Shown: positions 43,528 through 52,783, counted from the first letter of the stretch. The stretch is DNA of 64,000 bases from Acinetobacter lwoffii (GCF_002321025.1 NZ_DCLL01000023.1:1-64000), one strand, 5' to 3'. Notes: generated from the letters alone by a model not told the origin. Numbers and translations: made by a program.

Positions 43528-44106
43528 ATGCAAAAATTACTGATCACTGCGCTGCTGTTTATGCTAGGACTCTGGGTGTGGAATGAATTTTTTCGTGCCA
43601 TTCCGCATCTGCAAGAAAAGGGCGTACTTAAAAACTTTAAAGTAGAACCCGTTAAGCGCATTTCCGCGACTTATATTGTGCATGATCACCGTTTCGTAAA
43701 ACCTGATCGTCGGGTGCTGCATCAGGCCAGCCCAGTGGTAGGGCATTTTAATGATCTGGCCTATCTCAGCAATATTGATGTGATATTGCTGACTCAACCG
43801 CTGCCGGCCATGCAGGCAAAACTGGAGTTTGATGAAGCAAAGCGCTGCTATCAGATTGAAGGACAAATTAGCAAAGCGGAGCGTGACTTCGTCAATACAC
43901 ATGTGCAGTATTTTAGTCTGATTGCTGCCACTGAAAAAATTGCCGATCAGATTCGCCGGCTAAAATCGGGGCAGAAAATCACGCTCACTGGTGATCTGGT
44001 AACAGTTCATTCAGGCACGACTGGACAAGAATTCCGGGTTGGAACAGGCTCTGAATATCGTGCTCATTGTCAGTTGCTGCAAGTAACCCACGTCCAGCAG
44101 CACTAA
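43528..44106 (+). CDS. Conserved hypothetical exported/anchored protein
   Basis: 192 residues with an N-terminal hydrophobic segment (residues 3-20) and a soluble domain without known motifs. The C-terminal part (RRLKSGQKITLTGDLVTVHS) resembles in plan the KKVKRGDLVRMQGELVEV region of the protein at 44946-45509, which hints that they are distant relatives. Probably co-transcribed with the preceding nuclease-like gene. Confidence 0.65.
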   Translation: MQKLLITALLFMLGLWVWNEFFRAIPHLQEKGVLKNFKVEPVKRISATYIVHDHRFVKPDRRVLHQASPVVGHFNDLAYLSNIDVILLTQPLPAMQAKLEFDEAKRCYQIEGQISKAERDFVNTHVQYFSLIAATEKIADQIRRLKSGQKITLTGDLVTVHSGTTGQEFRVGTGSEYRAHCQLLQVTHVQQH

Positions 44107-44124
44107 ATACAAGAGAGTAGTGAA

Positions 44125-44754
44125 TTAGCCTTGTGGTTTACGAAACCGTGCTAACAACATGCGTTGGCCAATCTTCGGAATACCTTCGGCATCTACATAA
44201 CTTAAGCTTTCTATTTCAAAACCGGTTTCCAGCAAGGCGGTTTCAATATCTCGATTCAGATGACAGCCATCTGCGACTTTCTTTTGAATGGGAGTGAGTA
44301 AATGTTGCAGACGCTGAATATTTAAATTTTGCCGATTCAGGACATGTTCGACCACATGCAAAGTCCCACCCGGTTGTAGCACACGATAAATTTCCTGCAG
44401 GCTCTGTTCCAGCTCTGCAATACTACAAAGCGTCCAGGTCGATACAATATTTTCCACACTATTTTCGGCAAAAGGCAAAGCTTCTGCGCTGGCCTGAATA
44501 TGCTCGACTTGAAAAGCGGCCTGTTGAATCCGTGATTCTGCCAGTTTGAAGATCGCCGGGTTTGGTTCTAGCGCATAGACCTTATCAACCGATTGATAAA
44601 AAGGCAGATTCAGGCCGGTACCAAAACCAATTTCCAGCACCTCACCGAAAATATCCAAAAGTAGTTCACGACGCAAGTCCATCAAGGATGGCGTTTGCAT
44701 CACCTGATTCAGCAGATGCGGAAAGATATGTTGTTGATAAAGTTTATACAGCAT
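44125..44754 (-). CDS. Class I SAM-dependent methyltransferase
   Basis: 209 residues with SAM motif I VLEIGFGTGLNLPFY near residue 40, acidic YALEPNPAI for the ribose, and STWTLCSIAELEQSLQEIYRVLQPGGTLHVVEH typical of Methyltransf_11 proteins. Substrate unknown. It resembles the ubiE-like group but lacks features that identify UbiE. Confidence 0.85.
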   Translation of the reverse strand: MLYKLYQQHIFPHLLNQVMQTPSLMDLRRELLLDIFGEVLEIGFGTGLNLPFYQSVDKVYALEPNPAIFKLAESRIQQAAFQVEHIQASAEALPFAENSVENIVSTWTLCSIAELEQSLQEIYRVLQPGGTLHVVEHVLNRQNLNIQRLQHLLTPIQKKVADGCHLNRDIETALLETGFEIESLSYVDAEGIPKIGQRMLLARFRKPQG

Positions 44755-44945
44755 TTGAGTTATTTTAATTTGATGGAAATACGTTCTAGCTTAACTGAAA
44801 AATAAAATGACAGGCATATCTCGAGCTGACTAAATACGTGCAGTTTGTTACCAAGTTCAACTGTTTATTCATTAAAAAATCCGTAAGATCAAGGAAGATA
44901 TCCTTAAAACGTTTGATCAACTTGATTAGGATTAGATTAAAAATT

Positions 44946-45509
44946 ATGTTCAAACACTTTAAACATTATGCTTTGCTGGCCAGCCTGTTGCTGCCTATTT
45001 CGGGCTATAGCTCGGTCGACCACAATATTGCCAAAGGGTTGCCTCCCGTCGTTAAAGGCCAGTCAATTTCGGTCTTACAGCCTTTTAAAGGTGATTTTCG
45101 TATTCTGGGTTCCAAGGTTTATAGTTCTGACCCGCAAGCCAAATTCTCTCCGATTGATTATGCCGTCAGTTGGGGGCTGTTTGCTGAGCCTGAAATTGCC
45201 CGACATATCACGGTCAATCAATATGATCGTTATCTGAACTGGAAAATGGATCGGGTGCCAGTGCCGGTAGAACAAGCCAAGCAGATGGTGTCCAATATGC
45301 ATATCATTCCTGCCAATCCTGAAATTGCCAAGGCAATTAAAAAGGTAAAGCGTGGCGATCTGGTACGTATGCAAGGGGAGCTGGTTGAAGTGCGTGATAA
45401 AGATCTGGTCTGGAAATCGTCCTTAACTCCGACCGATACGGGTGATGGTGCTTGTGAGGTTTTCCGTGTCAGTTCCATTAAATGGATTGAAAAAGTCGGT
45501 AAAAGCTAA
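44946..45509 (+). CDS. Conserved hypothetical exported protein
   Basis: 187 residues from MFKHFKHYALLASLLLPISGYSS, a probable signal peptide. The rest carries a conserved pattern (KFSPIDYAVSWG, QYDRYLNWKMDRVPVP, SNMHIIPANPEI, WKSSLTPTDTGDGACEVF) that I recognise as a widespread uncharacterised proteobacterial family. The conserved Trp/Asp/Thr/Cys residues suggest a structured domain. The start is chosen at the signal peptide; the frame is open 36 codons further upstream. Confidence 0.72.
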   Translation: MFKHFKHYALLASLLLPISGYSSVDHNIAKGLPPVVKGQSISVLQPFKGDFRILGSKVYSSDPQAKFSPIDYAVSWGLFAEPEIARHITVNQYDRYLNWKMDRVPVPVEQAKQMVSNMHIIPANPEIAKAIKKVKRGDLVRMQGELVEVRDKDLVWKSSLTPTDTGDGACEVFRVSSIKWIEKVGKS

Positions 45510-45539
45510 AACAGGCATCCTATACACTTCTGAGTTGCA

Positions 45540-45571
45540 TAAAAAAACCGCTCCTTTGAGCGGTTTTTTAT
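45540..45571. terminator. Bidirectional terminator
   Basis: Hairpin aaccgctc-cttt-gagcggtt between A- and T-runs, between two convergent genes. Confidence 0.88.
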
Positions 45572-45582
45572 CTGCTTAGTAC

Positions 45583-45915
45583 TTACTTCGCAGTTAAAGC
45601 CTGACCTTCAAAGGCAATTCCATCCCAGCCATTGAGCATAAACTGGCGGATATTCTGATGATCAGTCGCCTCTGGCGTTGCCAATACAGAAGCATAATGC
45701 TCAGCAAACAGGCTTAAGGTCTGTGCCTGATCCAGACCATTTAATTGTGCAAAAGAAAAGACTTTGGCGCTGCCCTGGTTTTCTGTGGCCGCATTATTCT
45801 GCTGGCCATTTTTAAATGCAGTCGGTGTATGCGTATAACGCGATTCGATATAAGTAATCACATCTGCAAATTTTGCTTCGCCTGCTGCCAACTGGGCCAA
45901 TAAATCCTGTGCCAT
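45583..45915 (-). CDS. HopJ-family protein
   Basis: 110 residues matching the HopJ type III effector family by pattern: FADVITYIESRYTHTPTAFKNG, NQGSAKVFSFAQLNGL, QTLSLFAEHYASVL, NIRQFMLNGWDGIAFEG. The family is common in bacteria without type III secretion, and none is seen here, so the effector name is probably misleading. Role unknown. The ATG with AGGA at 45915 is chosen over one 23 codons upstream. Confidence 0.85.
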   Translation of the reverse strand: MAQDLLAQLAAGEAKFADVITYIESRYTHTPTAFKNGQQNNAATENQGSAKVFSFAQLNGLDQAQTLSLFAEHYASVLATPEATDHQNIRQFMLNGWDGIAFEGQALTAK

Positions 45916-46090
45916 GCTGTTTTTCCTGTGCCATTCATGAAAATTGGATGCAATAAATATAGCAATTTTCTTGCGAAGTTCCATGGTATTTCATTGATTT
46001 TCGGTTCAAGATAACAGTGAAAATTATCCATGATGAATATGAAACTTTGGATAAAATAAACTTGATCAATAAATAGAACAGGAAAAAAAT

Positions 46091-46471
46091 ATGGGCTGGC
46101 TTTGGGTGGCAATGGGTGGGGCAATCGGTGCCAGTCTGCGTTATGCAGCCGGACTTTGGCTGTTCAAACCACAAATGCAATTTCCTTGGCCCACCTGGTG
46201 GATCAATATTCTGGGCTGTTTATGTGCCGGGATTTTTTTTGCCTGTAGCCAAAAGTATCCAGTACTCCAACAAGAAGCTCGTCTGTTTTTAATGGTGGGA
46301 ATTCTCGGTGGTTTTACCACATTTTCCAGTTTCGGTCTGGAAAGCTTTTTGTTATTCAAGCAAGGTGCTATGGGCCTAGCGCTGTTATATGCATTATCCA
46401 GCTTAATTGTCGGCATTATTGTTCTGGCGCTGGGCTTTTATTTAACTTCAATCGTATTGGCACAGAGTTAA
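46091..46471 (+). CDS. crcB: Fluoride channel CrcB/Fluc
   Basis: Dual-topology four-helix protein that exports fluoride as a dimer. 126 residues with GGAIGASLRY at the N terminus, NILGCLCAG and the hallmark GGFTTFSSFGLE. AGGAAAA precedes the ATG. I looked for a fluoride riboswitch upstream and saw none. Confidence 0.95.
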   Translation: MGWLWVAMGGAIGASLRYAAGLWLFKPQMQFPWPTWWINILGCLCAGIFFACSQKYPVLQQEARLFLMVGILGGFTTFSSFGLESFLLFKQGAMGLALLYALSSLIVGIIVLALGFYLTSIVLAQS

Positions 46472-46560
46472 AATAAGCGCATAAAAAAGTCAGGAAATTG
46501 GAGGTCATTTCCTGACATAAACCACGATTTAAATCTTAAGATAATCGAGGGTTTTCGGTT

Positions 46561-46812
46561 TTAGCCCCGTTTAAAGCGGCCAAAACGTTTGTTGAAGCTT
46601 GCCACACGCCCTTCATTGCTGGTCTGACGTTGCTCACCCGTATAGAAAGGATGGGATGCACTCGAAATATCTAGTGTTACATCAGGGTATGTTTTACCTT
46701 GATATTCTTTGGTTTGGCTCGAGTTCATCGTGCTGCCAATCACGAAATAGGCATCGGCATTGGTATCATGGAATAACACTTCACGATACTCAGGATGGAT
46801 ATCTGAACGCAT
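46561..46812 (-). CDS. rpmE2: Ribosomal protein L31 type B (zinc-free form)
   Basis: 83 residues starting MRSDIHPEYREVLFHDT, with VTLDISSASHPFYTGEQ; the Cys-x2-Cys zinc ligands of the primary L31 are absent. Such C-minus copies replace zinc-containing L31 under zinc starvation and release zinc. ATG at 46812 has GAGG nine bases upstream; the ATG at 46827 overlaps that site. A Zur-type box lies upstream. Confidence 0.95.
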   Translation of the reverse strand: MRSDIHPEYREVLFHDTNADAYFVIGSTMNSSQTKEYQGKTYPDVTLDISSASHPFYTGEQRQTSNEGRVASFNKRFGRFKRG

Positions 46813-46838
46813 ATCTAATTTCCTCATGATTCTTGATT

Positions 46839-46859
46839 AAATGTTATAATGTAACATTT
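46839..46859 (-). promoter_or_regulatory. Zur box in the rpmE2 promoter
   Basis: aaatgttataatgtaacattt is a near-perfect palindrome closely matching the Acinetobacter Zur motif (GAAATGTTATA-N-TATAACATTTC as I know it), 27 bases before the start codon. It predicts derepression when zinc is scarce. Confidence 0.8.
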
Positions 46860-46908
46860 GATATTTCAAGTAATCTAGGGTTACAGCGTGTAAGCCTATC
46901 GTCTCAAC

Positions 46909-48207
46909 TTAACTTCGGCTCGGCACCAGTTCTTCAAATACATCACTTAAATCATCATGTACTTTGAGATGAATCAGGTTCCAGTATTGTCCTGAAACTG
47001 TCCGGTTTACCATCAAGGTATCTGGAGAAGGCTTAAACACATCCCAGTATTTTAAGGAAGGTTTCAGCAGTTCCATACCATCATGATGCGCTGAGTTTTC
47101 GGCAAAATCATAGTGAGTGACCAGAGGACGCATAAGCACTTCCAGCCATTGTTCATACAATTCTTTCGGGAATTTTCCAGTTTCAGTCAAGGAATGCAGT
47201 GCATCCAGTTGTTGCTCGATCACGGGAATATTCTTCTCGCGTGCGGCATGAATCAACTCTCTGAAATGTCCAATCACTTCAGTCGATAAGGTTTTGACAC
47301 CACCATAATCATAAACAATCACAGAGCCATCTTCACGAAATGCAAAGTTGCCCGGATGCGGATCACAGTGAAAGCGTTTCAGATAGAAAATTTCCTGACC
47401 AATGGCACGGAATAAACGGCGTCCCAAAGCATTTCGGGTTTCGAGTGGCCAAGTGCTAGCGGTTTCAATACTTTCACCAAGCTCCTGGCTTAAGGTTAAA
47501 ATATGTCGCGATGAATACTCATGAAACACTTTCGGAATTATAATTTTACTATCCAGAGGTTCATGGAAGGCACGGGCGATTTCCAGATTCTGCGCTTCGA
47601 TTTCATAGTTCAGCTCATTGTCCAGACTATGCTGAATTTCTTTAAATAATTGATCTTGAAGTTTACGATCAATCTTTAATACACCCATCATACGCAGTGC
47701 CAGACGGACTTGTTTCAGGTCGCTTTCGCAGGCTTCATCCACACCAGGATATTGCACCTTGACCACAACTTGCTGGCCATTCGGTAGGGTGGCTTTATGC
47801 ACCTGACCAATCGAGGCCGCGGCAAATGGCTGCTCATCAAACTGTTGGAAAAGCTGCTGTAAAGGTTTACCCAATTCTTTTTCCACTTGTGCCTGAATTT
47901 CTTTAAACGGCATCGGTGGCGCCTGACGTTGTAACTTGGCAATGGCTTTGGCGACTTCGGGCGGGAAAACATCTTTATATTGCGAGGCGATCTGGCCAAC
48001 TTTCATGACTGCGCCTTTCATTTCCCCCAAGGTATCCGCAATCTGCACCCCAATATCCTGAAATAATTTACTACGCGCAGTATTTTTCTGCTCGTCATCG
48101 GCAGTTAAATTTTTAATGGAATTGGAGAGAGTTTTACCTGCAATACTTGCGGTCATTCCGGCAAGTTTCATAAAGCGACGACCGGGTGTGCTAGCCGTTT
48201 TTGCCAT
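46909..48207 (-). CDS. ABC1/ADCK-family (UbiB-like) atypical kinase
   Basis: 432 residues with the ABC1 features: KxGQ motif (MKVGQIASQYKDVFP near 67), the Ala-rich replacement of the P-loop (AAASIGQVHKATLPNG), VVVKVQYPG, and CDPHPGNF with DYGG. It lacks the C-terminal membrane helices of UbiB, so it is a separate paralogue, probably an ATPase linked to lipid or quinone metabolism. It stands alone. Confidence 0.88.
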   Translation of the reverse strand: MAKTASTPGRRFMKLAGMTASIAGKTLSNSIKNLTADDEQKNTARSKLFQDIGVQIADTLGEMKGAVMKVGQIASQYKDVFPPEVAKAIAKLQRQAPPMPFKEIQAQVEKELGKPLQQLFQQFDEQPFAAASIGQVHKATLPNGQQVVVKVQYPGVDEACESDLKQVRLALRMMGVLKIDRKLQDQLFKEIQHSLDNELNYEIEAQNLEIARAFHEPLDSKIIIPKVFHEYSSRHILTLSQELGESIETASTWPLETRNALGRRLFRAIGQEIFYLKRFHCDPHPGNFAFREDGSVIVYDYGGVKTLSTEVIGHFRELIHAAREKNIPVIEQQLDALHSLTETGKFPKELYEQWLEVLMRPLVTHYDFAENSAHHDGMELLKPSLKYWDVFKPSPDTLMVNRTVSGQYWNLIHLKVHDDLSDVFEELVPSRS

Positions 48208-48492
48208 GCGAGATTCCTTGAAACCAACTATGAATGGATGTATTTGATCATAGGTGACAAAGGTTCAATTGCCTAGATTTAATTGTAGAGGTTGTGTTGT
48301 GATTTCCTTCAGCTTCTCCATGTTTAATGCATCATCTTTGATTTGATAAAAGATTTATCTTTATCTGCTTGGCTAAACTAAAAAATATGCCGGAATCCAT
48401 CATCGTTTTAGATAAGGCTGAGTATTAATTCTGAATGTTGTTTTATGGCTAAAAGCTTAAAATAAACAGATTGCTGTAATGAAGAAAATTCA

Positions 48493-48705
48493 ATGAAAGT
48501 CTATCGATATTTTACTGGGAAGGATGATGTGCATTTTTGTGCGCGGGTGACCCGTGCCTTAAATGAGGGTTATGAGTTATATGGCTCACCTACCATGACT
48601 TTTAATGGTACGGACGTGATTGTAGGGCAGGTGGTGACCAAAGATGTGGCGGATGAATCGGAGATTCCAGAAGGATTGAAGGAGGCTTTGGGAGCTAATT
48701 CTTAA
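48493..48705 (+). CDS. DUF1737-family small protein
   Basis: 70 residues: MKVYRYFTGKDDVHFCARVTRALNEGYELYGSPTMTF is characteristic of DUF1737. Function unknown. The surrounding gaps 48208-48492 and 48706-48907 show no other gene; the second holds an inverted repeat acttttg-tcatgg-caaaagt (about 48781-48800). Confidence 0.8.
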   Translation: MKVYRYFTGKDDVHFCARVTRALNEGYELYGSPTMTFNGTDVIVGQVVTKDVADESEIPEGLKEALGANS

Positions 48706-48907
48706 CTTCTACATCGAAATTACAATGCTCAAGGCTATGGTCTCATCTTTTATTGTTATGCTGTCACGTAGGTAATTCTTACTTTTGTCATGGCAAAAGT
48801 AACAAAACCGTTTCGTTGATGTGATGATACTTCCTTGTATTACAGCTCAATGGTGACATCCATGTCACTTACCCATTATTTAAGATTGTTTGAAAGTCAC
48901 TAAGTTT

Positions 48908-50266
48908 TTACATTTTCAAGCTTAAACGTCTGTTATTGCCATAGAGTCGTGCCAGCAATAAAACACAGGCAATACTTAGACCGACAATCAGGCCGACCCA
49001 AACACCGGCTGCCCCCATCTCGGTAAAGCGTGATAAATATACCCCGACCGGGAAGGCGATGACCCAGTAAGCCAGCATGGTAATCCACATCGGCCCCTTG
49101 GTATCCTGCATGCCGCGCAGACAACCTGCTGCACTGATCTGCCAGGCATCCATCAGCTGATAGGCAATGGCAAACAGAATCAGATACACCGCAATTTGGG
49201 TCACGATCAGATCTGAGGTGTAGAGCGCCACGATTTCATTACGGAAAACCCAAAGCAGAATCATGGTCAGGATTGCTAGAATAGTGGCAGTGATCAGGCC
49301 GAGATATTGTACTTTACGCATGGCTTGCCAGTTCTGTTCACCATAGTAAGTGCCGACCCGAATGGTCAGGGCAATCGCCAGTGACATGGGAATCATGAAC
49401 AGTTGTGAAGTGACGGAAATAGCAATCTGATGGGCAGCGACAATAGTTTCTCCCAAAGGACTCAGCACAATTGCCGCTGTACTGAAAATACTGACCTCAA
49501 AGAAGATCGCCAATCCAATCGGAAAACCCAGTTGCAGAATACGCTTCACCCATTCCGGGTTGATTTTTTCCCAATGGGTAAAAGGCTGGGTGCGCTGATA
49601 GGCTCTGTTTTTAAAGATATACAATGCCAGAGTCATGAGCATTAACCACTGCAAAATTGCTGTGGCAAACCCACAGCCTGCACTGCCTAGGGCCGGAACA
49701 GGGCCAAGACCATACATAAAGATATAGTTCAGCGGAACCAGCAAAACCAGGGCCAATAAACTAATCACGGTGACCGGGCGTGGATTTCCAATCGCTTCTG
49801 AGTAGCCGCGTAAGGCTGCATACATGGTTACCGCAGGCATACCAAAACCAATCGCATGCAGGAATAAACCGGCTTTAGGTTGCAAGCTTTCCGGTACACC
49901 TAAAAGTGGCAAAATAGCGGGCAGGAGTTGCAAAATCAAGCCGGCAATTACCCCGAGGATCAAAGCAACCCAAAGCGATTGACGTGCAATGGTGGCAATT
50001 TTTTCAGGTGTACGTGCGCCGTTAGCTTCGGCAACCAAAGGCGTCGTGGCAATCATAATGCCACTAAACAGCAGCATCACCGGAATCCAGAGTCCTACTC
50101 CGACGGCAATCGCGGCAAGATCGGTAGCAGACAGGTGACCGGCCATAATGGTATCAATCAGGCCCAGACCAGCCTGAGAAAATTGGGTCACCAGAATAGG
50201 CAGCATCAGATGAAAAAGTTTTTTTAATTCAAAACCAAAGGTTGTGACTGGTGAAACATTCGACAC
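48908..50266 (-). CDS. abeM: MATE multidrug efflux transporter (AbeM/NorM-like)
   Basis: Twelve-helix cation-coupled exporter of 452 residues with two MatE repeats. LMLPILVTQFSQAGLGLIDTIMAGHLS at the start and GVPESLQPKAGLFLHAIGFGMPAVTMYAALRGYSEAIG closely resemble Acinetobacter AbeM, which exports fluoroquinolones, dyes and aminoglycosides. Identification is by recall of the family, so the allele-level name is tentative. Confidence 0.87.
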   Translation of the reverse strand: MSNVSPVTTFGFELKKLFHLMLPILVTQFSQAGLGLIDTIMAGHLSATDLAAIAVGVGLWIPVMLLFSGIMIATTPLVAEANGARTPEKIATIARQSLWVALILGVIAGLILQLLPAILPLLGVPESLQPKAGLFLHAIGFGMPAVTMYAALRGYSEAIGNPRPVTVISLLALVLLVPLNYIFMYGLGPVPALGSAGCGFATAILQWLMLMTLALYIFKNRAYQRTQPFTHWEKINPEWVKRILQLGFPIGLAIFFEVSIFSTAAIVLSPLGETIVAAHQIAISVTSQLFMIPMSLAIALTIRVGTYYGEQNWQAMRKVQYLGLITATILAILTMILLWVFRNEIVALYTSDLIVTQIAVYLILFAIAYQLMDAWQISAAGCLRGMQDTKGPMWITMLAYWVIAFPVGVYLSRFTEMGAAGVWVGLIVGLSIACVLLLARLYGNNRRLSLKM

Positions 50267-50305
50267 AAAAATTACTCATCGTGATCATGTGCTTAAATAG
50301 AAGGT

Positions 50306-50764
50306 TTAGCGTTGTAAAGTGAGAAGCACACCAATAAAAATTACCACGCCGCCTAAAAGACGTTGCCAATTAATCGGCATTTTTTCATTACCCAATAATC
50401 CCAGATGATCGACCAGCATCGACATCATCATCTGACCAAAAATAATGAGACCGCTAAGAACCAGAAAGCCAAGTTTGGGCGCTGCATAAATGCTCATACT
50501 AATCGCATATACACCCACGATTCCCCCGAGCCATAAATACCAGGGAACACTCATCAGTTCCTGTAAACCGGGTTTGGGATTGGACTGAAAAAGTACGATT
50601 ACGGCGAGCACTATTGTACCAATCAAAAAGGAAAAAAATGCAGCTTGAATAGGAGAATATAAATATTCTTTTAGTTGTGTGTTAATTGCGGTCTGGAGTG
50701 TCAACAAAACACCGATTGCAAAAACTAAAGGAAGTAAAATAATAAGTTGAGAAGATATTTTCAT
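50306..50764 (-). CDS. YdcZ-type (DUF606) small DMT transporter
   Basis: 152 residues with five hydrophobic segments and the pattern LQTAINTQLKEYLYSPIQAAFFSFLIGT typical of the half-size DMT transporters that act as dimers. Substrate unknown. On the same strand as the MATE gene, which starts about 40 bases downstream of its stop. Confidence 0.8.
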   Translation of the reverse strand: MKISSQLIILLPLVFAIGVLLTLQTAINTQLKEYLYSPIQAAFFSFLIGTIVLAVIVLFQSNPKPGLQELMSVPWYLWLGGIVGVYAISMSIYAAPKLGFLVLSGLIIFGQMMMSMLVDHLGLLGNEKMPINWQRLLGGVVIFIGVLLTLQR

Positions 50765-50878
50765 AATTTTAACTGACTAATTCTATTTAAATTTTTAGGT
50801 ATATCACACGATCAAATTTAATTTTAGCAGTGTTGCCGCCTAGTCATGTTAAAATTCCGCTATATCTTGTAATCGTTT

Positions 50879-52045
50879 TTGAGTAGTTCTTTGGCTGAAT
50901 TGAATCCTGCTGCTGTCCCTTTGTCCTTATATATTCATATGCCTTGGTGTGTGCGCAAATGTCCTTATTGTGACTTCAATTCGCATGCGGTTCCGGATGG
51001 TCAGCTATCACTGGAATTGGAACAGGAATATTTACGAGCACTGGTGGAAGACTTTAAAACTCAGGTCGATTTTGCCCAAGGCCGGCAGATTCACAGTGTC
51101 TTTATTGGTGGGGGGACGCCGTCACTGATTTCTGCCCCAGGCTATCAATGGTTATTTGATCAGCTCAAAGCCGTTATTCCCTTTGCTGAAGGCTGTGAGA
51201 TTACGCTGGAAGCCAATCCCGGTACGGTCGAACATGATCCGTTTGCCGGTTATTTGCAGGCCGGCATTAATCGTTTGTCAATTGGGGTACAGAGTTTTAA
51301 TACCGAGCATCTCAAGCGTTTGGGACGGATTCACAGCAATGAAGATGCGATTTCTGCCATTGGGCTGGCACGTGAAGCTGGCTTTCAGCGCATTAACGTC
51401 GACTTGATGCATGGTTTACCGGAACAGACTTTAGAACAGGCTTTACATGATTTAAAACTGGCGGTAGAACAGGGTGCTACGCATATTTCCTGGTATCAGT
51501 TGACGATTGAACCCAATACGGTATTTTTCCGGACTCAACCGATTTTGCCTGTCGATGAAGTATTGGAAGATATTCAGGAGCAGGGTGAGCTTTATTTAAA
51601 AGCCCAGGGTTTTGTCAACTATGAAGTTTCGGCTTGGCGTAAAGAACTGCCTTCAGCGCATAATCTGAATTACTGGCAGTTTGGTGATTATCTGGCAATT
51701 GGCGCCGGAGCACATGGCAAAGTCACTCAGCCGGATGGCGTGTATCGGTTCCAGAAAACCCGTCTACCTAAGGACTACTTAGCCAAAGTACCTGCAGAAC
51801 ATGTGCAGTTTAAGCGCATTGAAGATGCCGACCTGTCTTTTGAATTTATGATGAATGCCTTACGTTTAAATCAGGGCGTGGAAGCCAAGCTGTATGCCGA
51901 ACGTACTGGTTTGAGTCTAGATACTTTACATGAATTGCTGAGCTCTTTGCGTGATAGAAAATTAATGGTCGATGATCTAGACCGGCTTTCTTGTACCGAG
52001 CAGGGGCATATCTTTTTAAATTCGGTGCTGGAAGAATTTCTTTAA
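50879..52045 (+). CDS. hemW: Radical-SAM haem chaperone HemW
   Basis: 388 residues with the cluster motif CVRKCPYCDFNSH near residue 24; the CDFNSH form marks HemW, not the coproporphyrinogen dehydrogenase HemN (CxxCGCH). HIHSVFIGGGTPS and the C-terminal HemN_C domain are present. The start is uncertain: TTG at 50879 is the first codon after an in-frame stop, and no ATG precedes the motif except within it. Confidence 0.9.
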   Translation: MSSSLAELNPAAVPLSLYIHMPWCVRKCPYCDFNSHAVPDGQLSLELEQEYLRALVEDFKTQVDFAQGRQIHSVFIGGGTPSLISAPGYQWLFDQLKAVIPFAEGCEITLEANPGTVEHDPFAGYLQAGINRLSIGVQSFNTEHLKRLGRIHSNEDAISAIGLAREAGFQRINVDLMHGLPEQTLEQALHDLKLAVEQGATHISWYQLTIEPNTVFFRTQPILPVDEVLEDIQEQGELYLKAQGFVNYEVSAWRKELPSAHNLNYWQFGDYLAIGAGAHGKVTQPDGVYRFQKTRLPKDYLAKVPAEHVQFKRIEDADLSFEFMMNALRLNQGVEAKLYAERTGLSLDTLHELLSSLRDRKLMVDDLDRLSCTEQGHIFLNSVLEEFL

Positions 52046-52075
52046 CTGATTTTAATCCACTACTTATTTTTGGAA

Positions 52076-52110
52076 AAACCCTCATATAAATTTATGAGGG
52101 TTTTTTTTAT
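52076..52110 (+). terminator. Terminator after hemW
   Basis: Hairpin aaccctcata/ttatgagggtt followed by eight T. Confidence 0.88.
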
Positions 52111-52223
52111 TGCGCAGATTTCCCCAGATCAGGAATTTTTTATAGCCTAGAGGTTATCTGTTTTCAGATCTTCGATGTAATCTTTGAAAAGAAAACAGCA
52201 AACTTTAAAAATCTCAGGCACAA

Positions 52224-52252
52224 AAAAAGCACTCTAAGAGTGCTTTTTTTCA
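52224..52252 (-). terminator. Terminator of the cold shock gene
   Basis: Hairpin agcactct/agagtgct between A- and T-runs, just downstream of the csp gene on the minus strand. Confidence 0.85.
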
Positions 52253-52268
52253 ATATCTTGCTTCTAAA

Positions 52269-52478
52269 TTATAGAGCAACGATATTTACAGCTGTAGGGC
52301 CTTTTTGACCTTGAGCTACGCTGAAAGAAACCTTTTGGCCTTCAACTAAAGTTTTGAAACCTGAACCAGTGATTTCGCTGAAGTGAGCAAAAACGTCTGG
52401 ACCTGATTCTTGTTGAATGAAACCGAAACCTTTAGTTTCGTTGAACCATTTTACTGTACCGTTAACTGTATTAGACAT
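52269..52478 (-). CDS. Cold shock protein, CspA family
   Basis: 69-residue single OB-fold RNA chaperone: VNGTVKWFNETKGFGFIQ (RNP1) and DVFAHFSEI (RNP2). ATG at 52478 with AGG upstream. The 300 bases upstream (52479-52782) have no other gene and probably include a long leader, usual for csp mRNAs, followed by the terminator of the acyl-CoA dehydrogenase gene. Confidence 0.95.
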   Translation of the reverse strand: MSNTVNGTVKWFNETKGFGFIQQESGPDVFAHFSEITGSGFKTLVEGQKVSFSVAQGQKGPTAVNIVAL

Positions 52479-52783
52479 AATATAACCTATTGAATCGTAT
52501 GAATTTATAGCCAAAATTTCAGATGACTAACTGTAACTTTGAAAAATAAAAAGGATGGAGCTTTTTGATCTGTAATACGAAGGTTTATGACTAAAACTGC
52601 GATACTTAAAAGAAGACTAACCAAAACAAGAATTTTTCTAGTTGGGATTATCATACCGCTTATTTTCAGATATACAAGCGTTTTATTTGGCTAATTTATT
52701 AGGATGTTGAAAAATATAAAATTAAATTTGTATATTTTCTATCCAGAAAGGTTTTTTAAGTTGAAGAAGGACATCTACATCAA

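Noticed and set aside
45583..45915. Type III secretion effector
   Set aside because: Only the family name suggests it; no secretion system or chaperone is present, so the functional claim was dropped.
46000..46090. Fluoride riboswitch upstream of crcB
   Set aside because: The 90 bases before crcB show neither the conserved motif nor the pseudoknot layout; only an AT-rich leader and a ribosome site.
48770..48810. Inverted repeat acttttg/caaaagt as terminator of the DUF1737 gene
   Set aside because: No T-run follows and it is about 75 bases after the gene; noted only as a repeat of unknown role.
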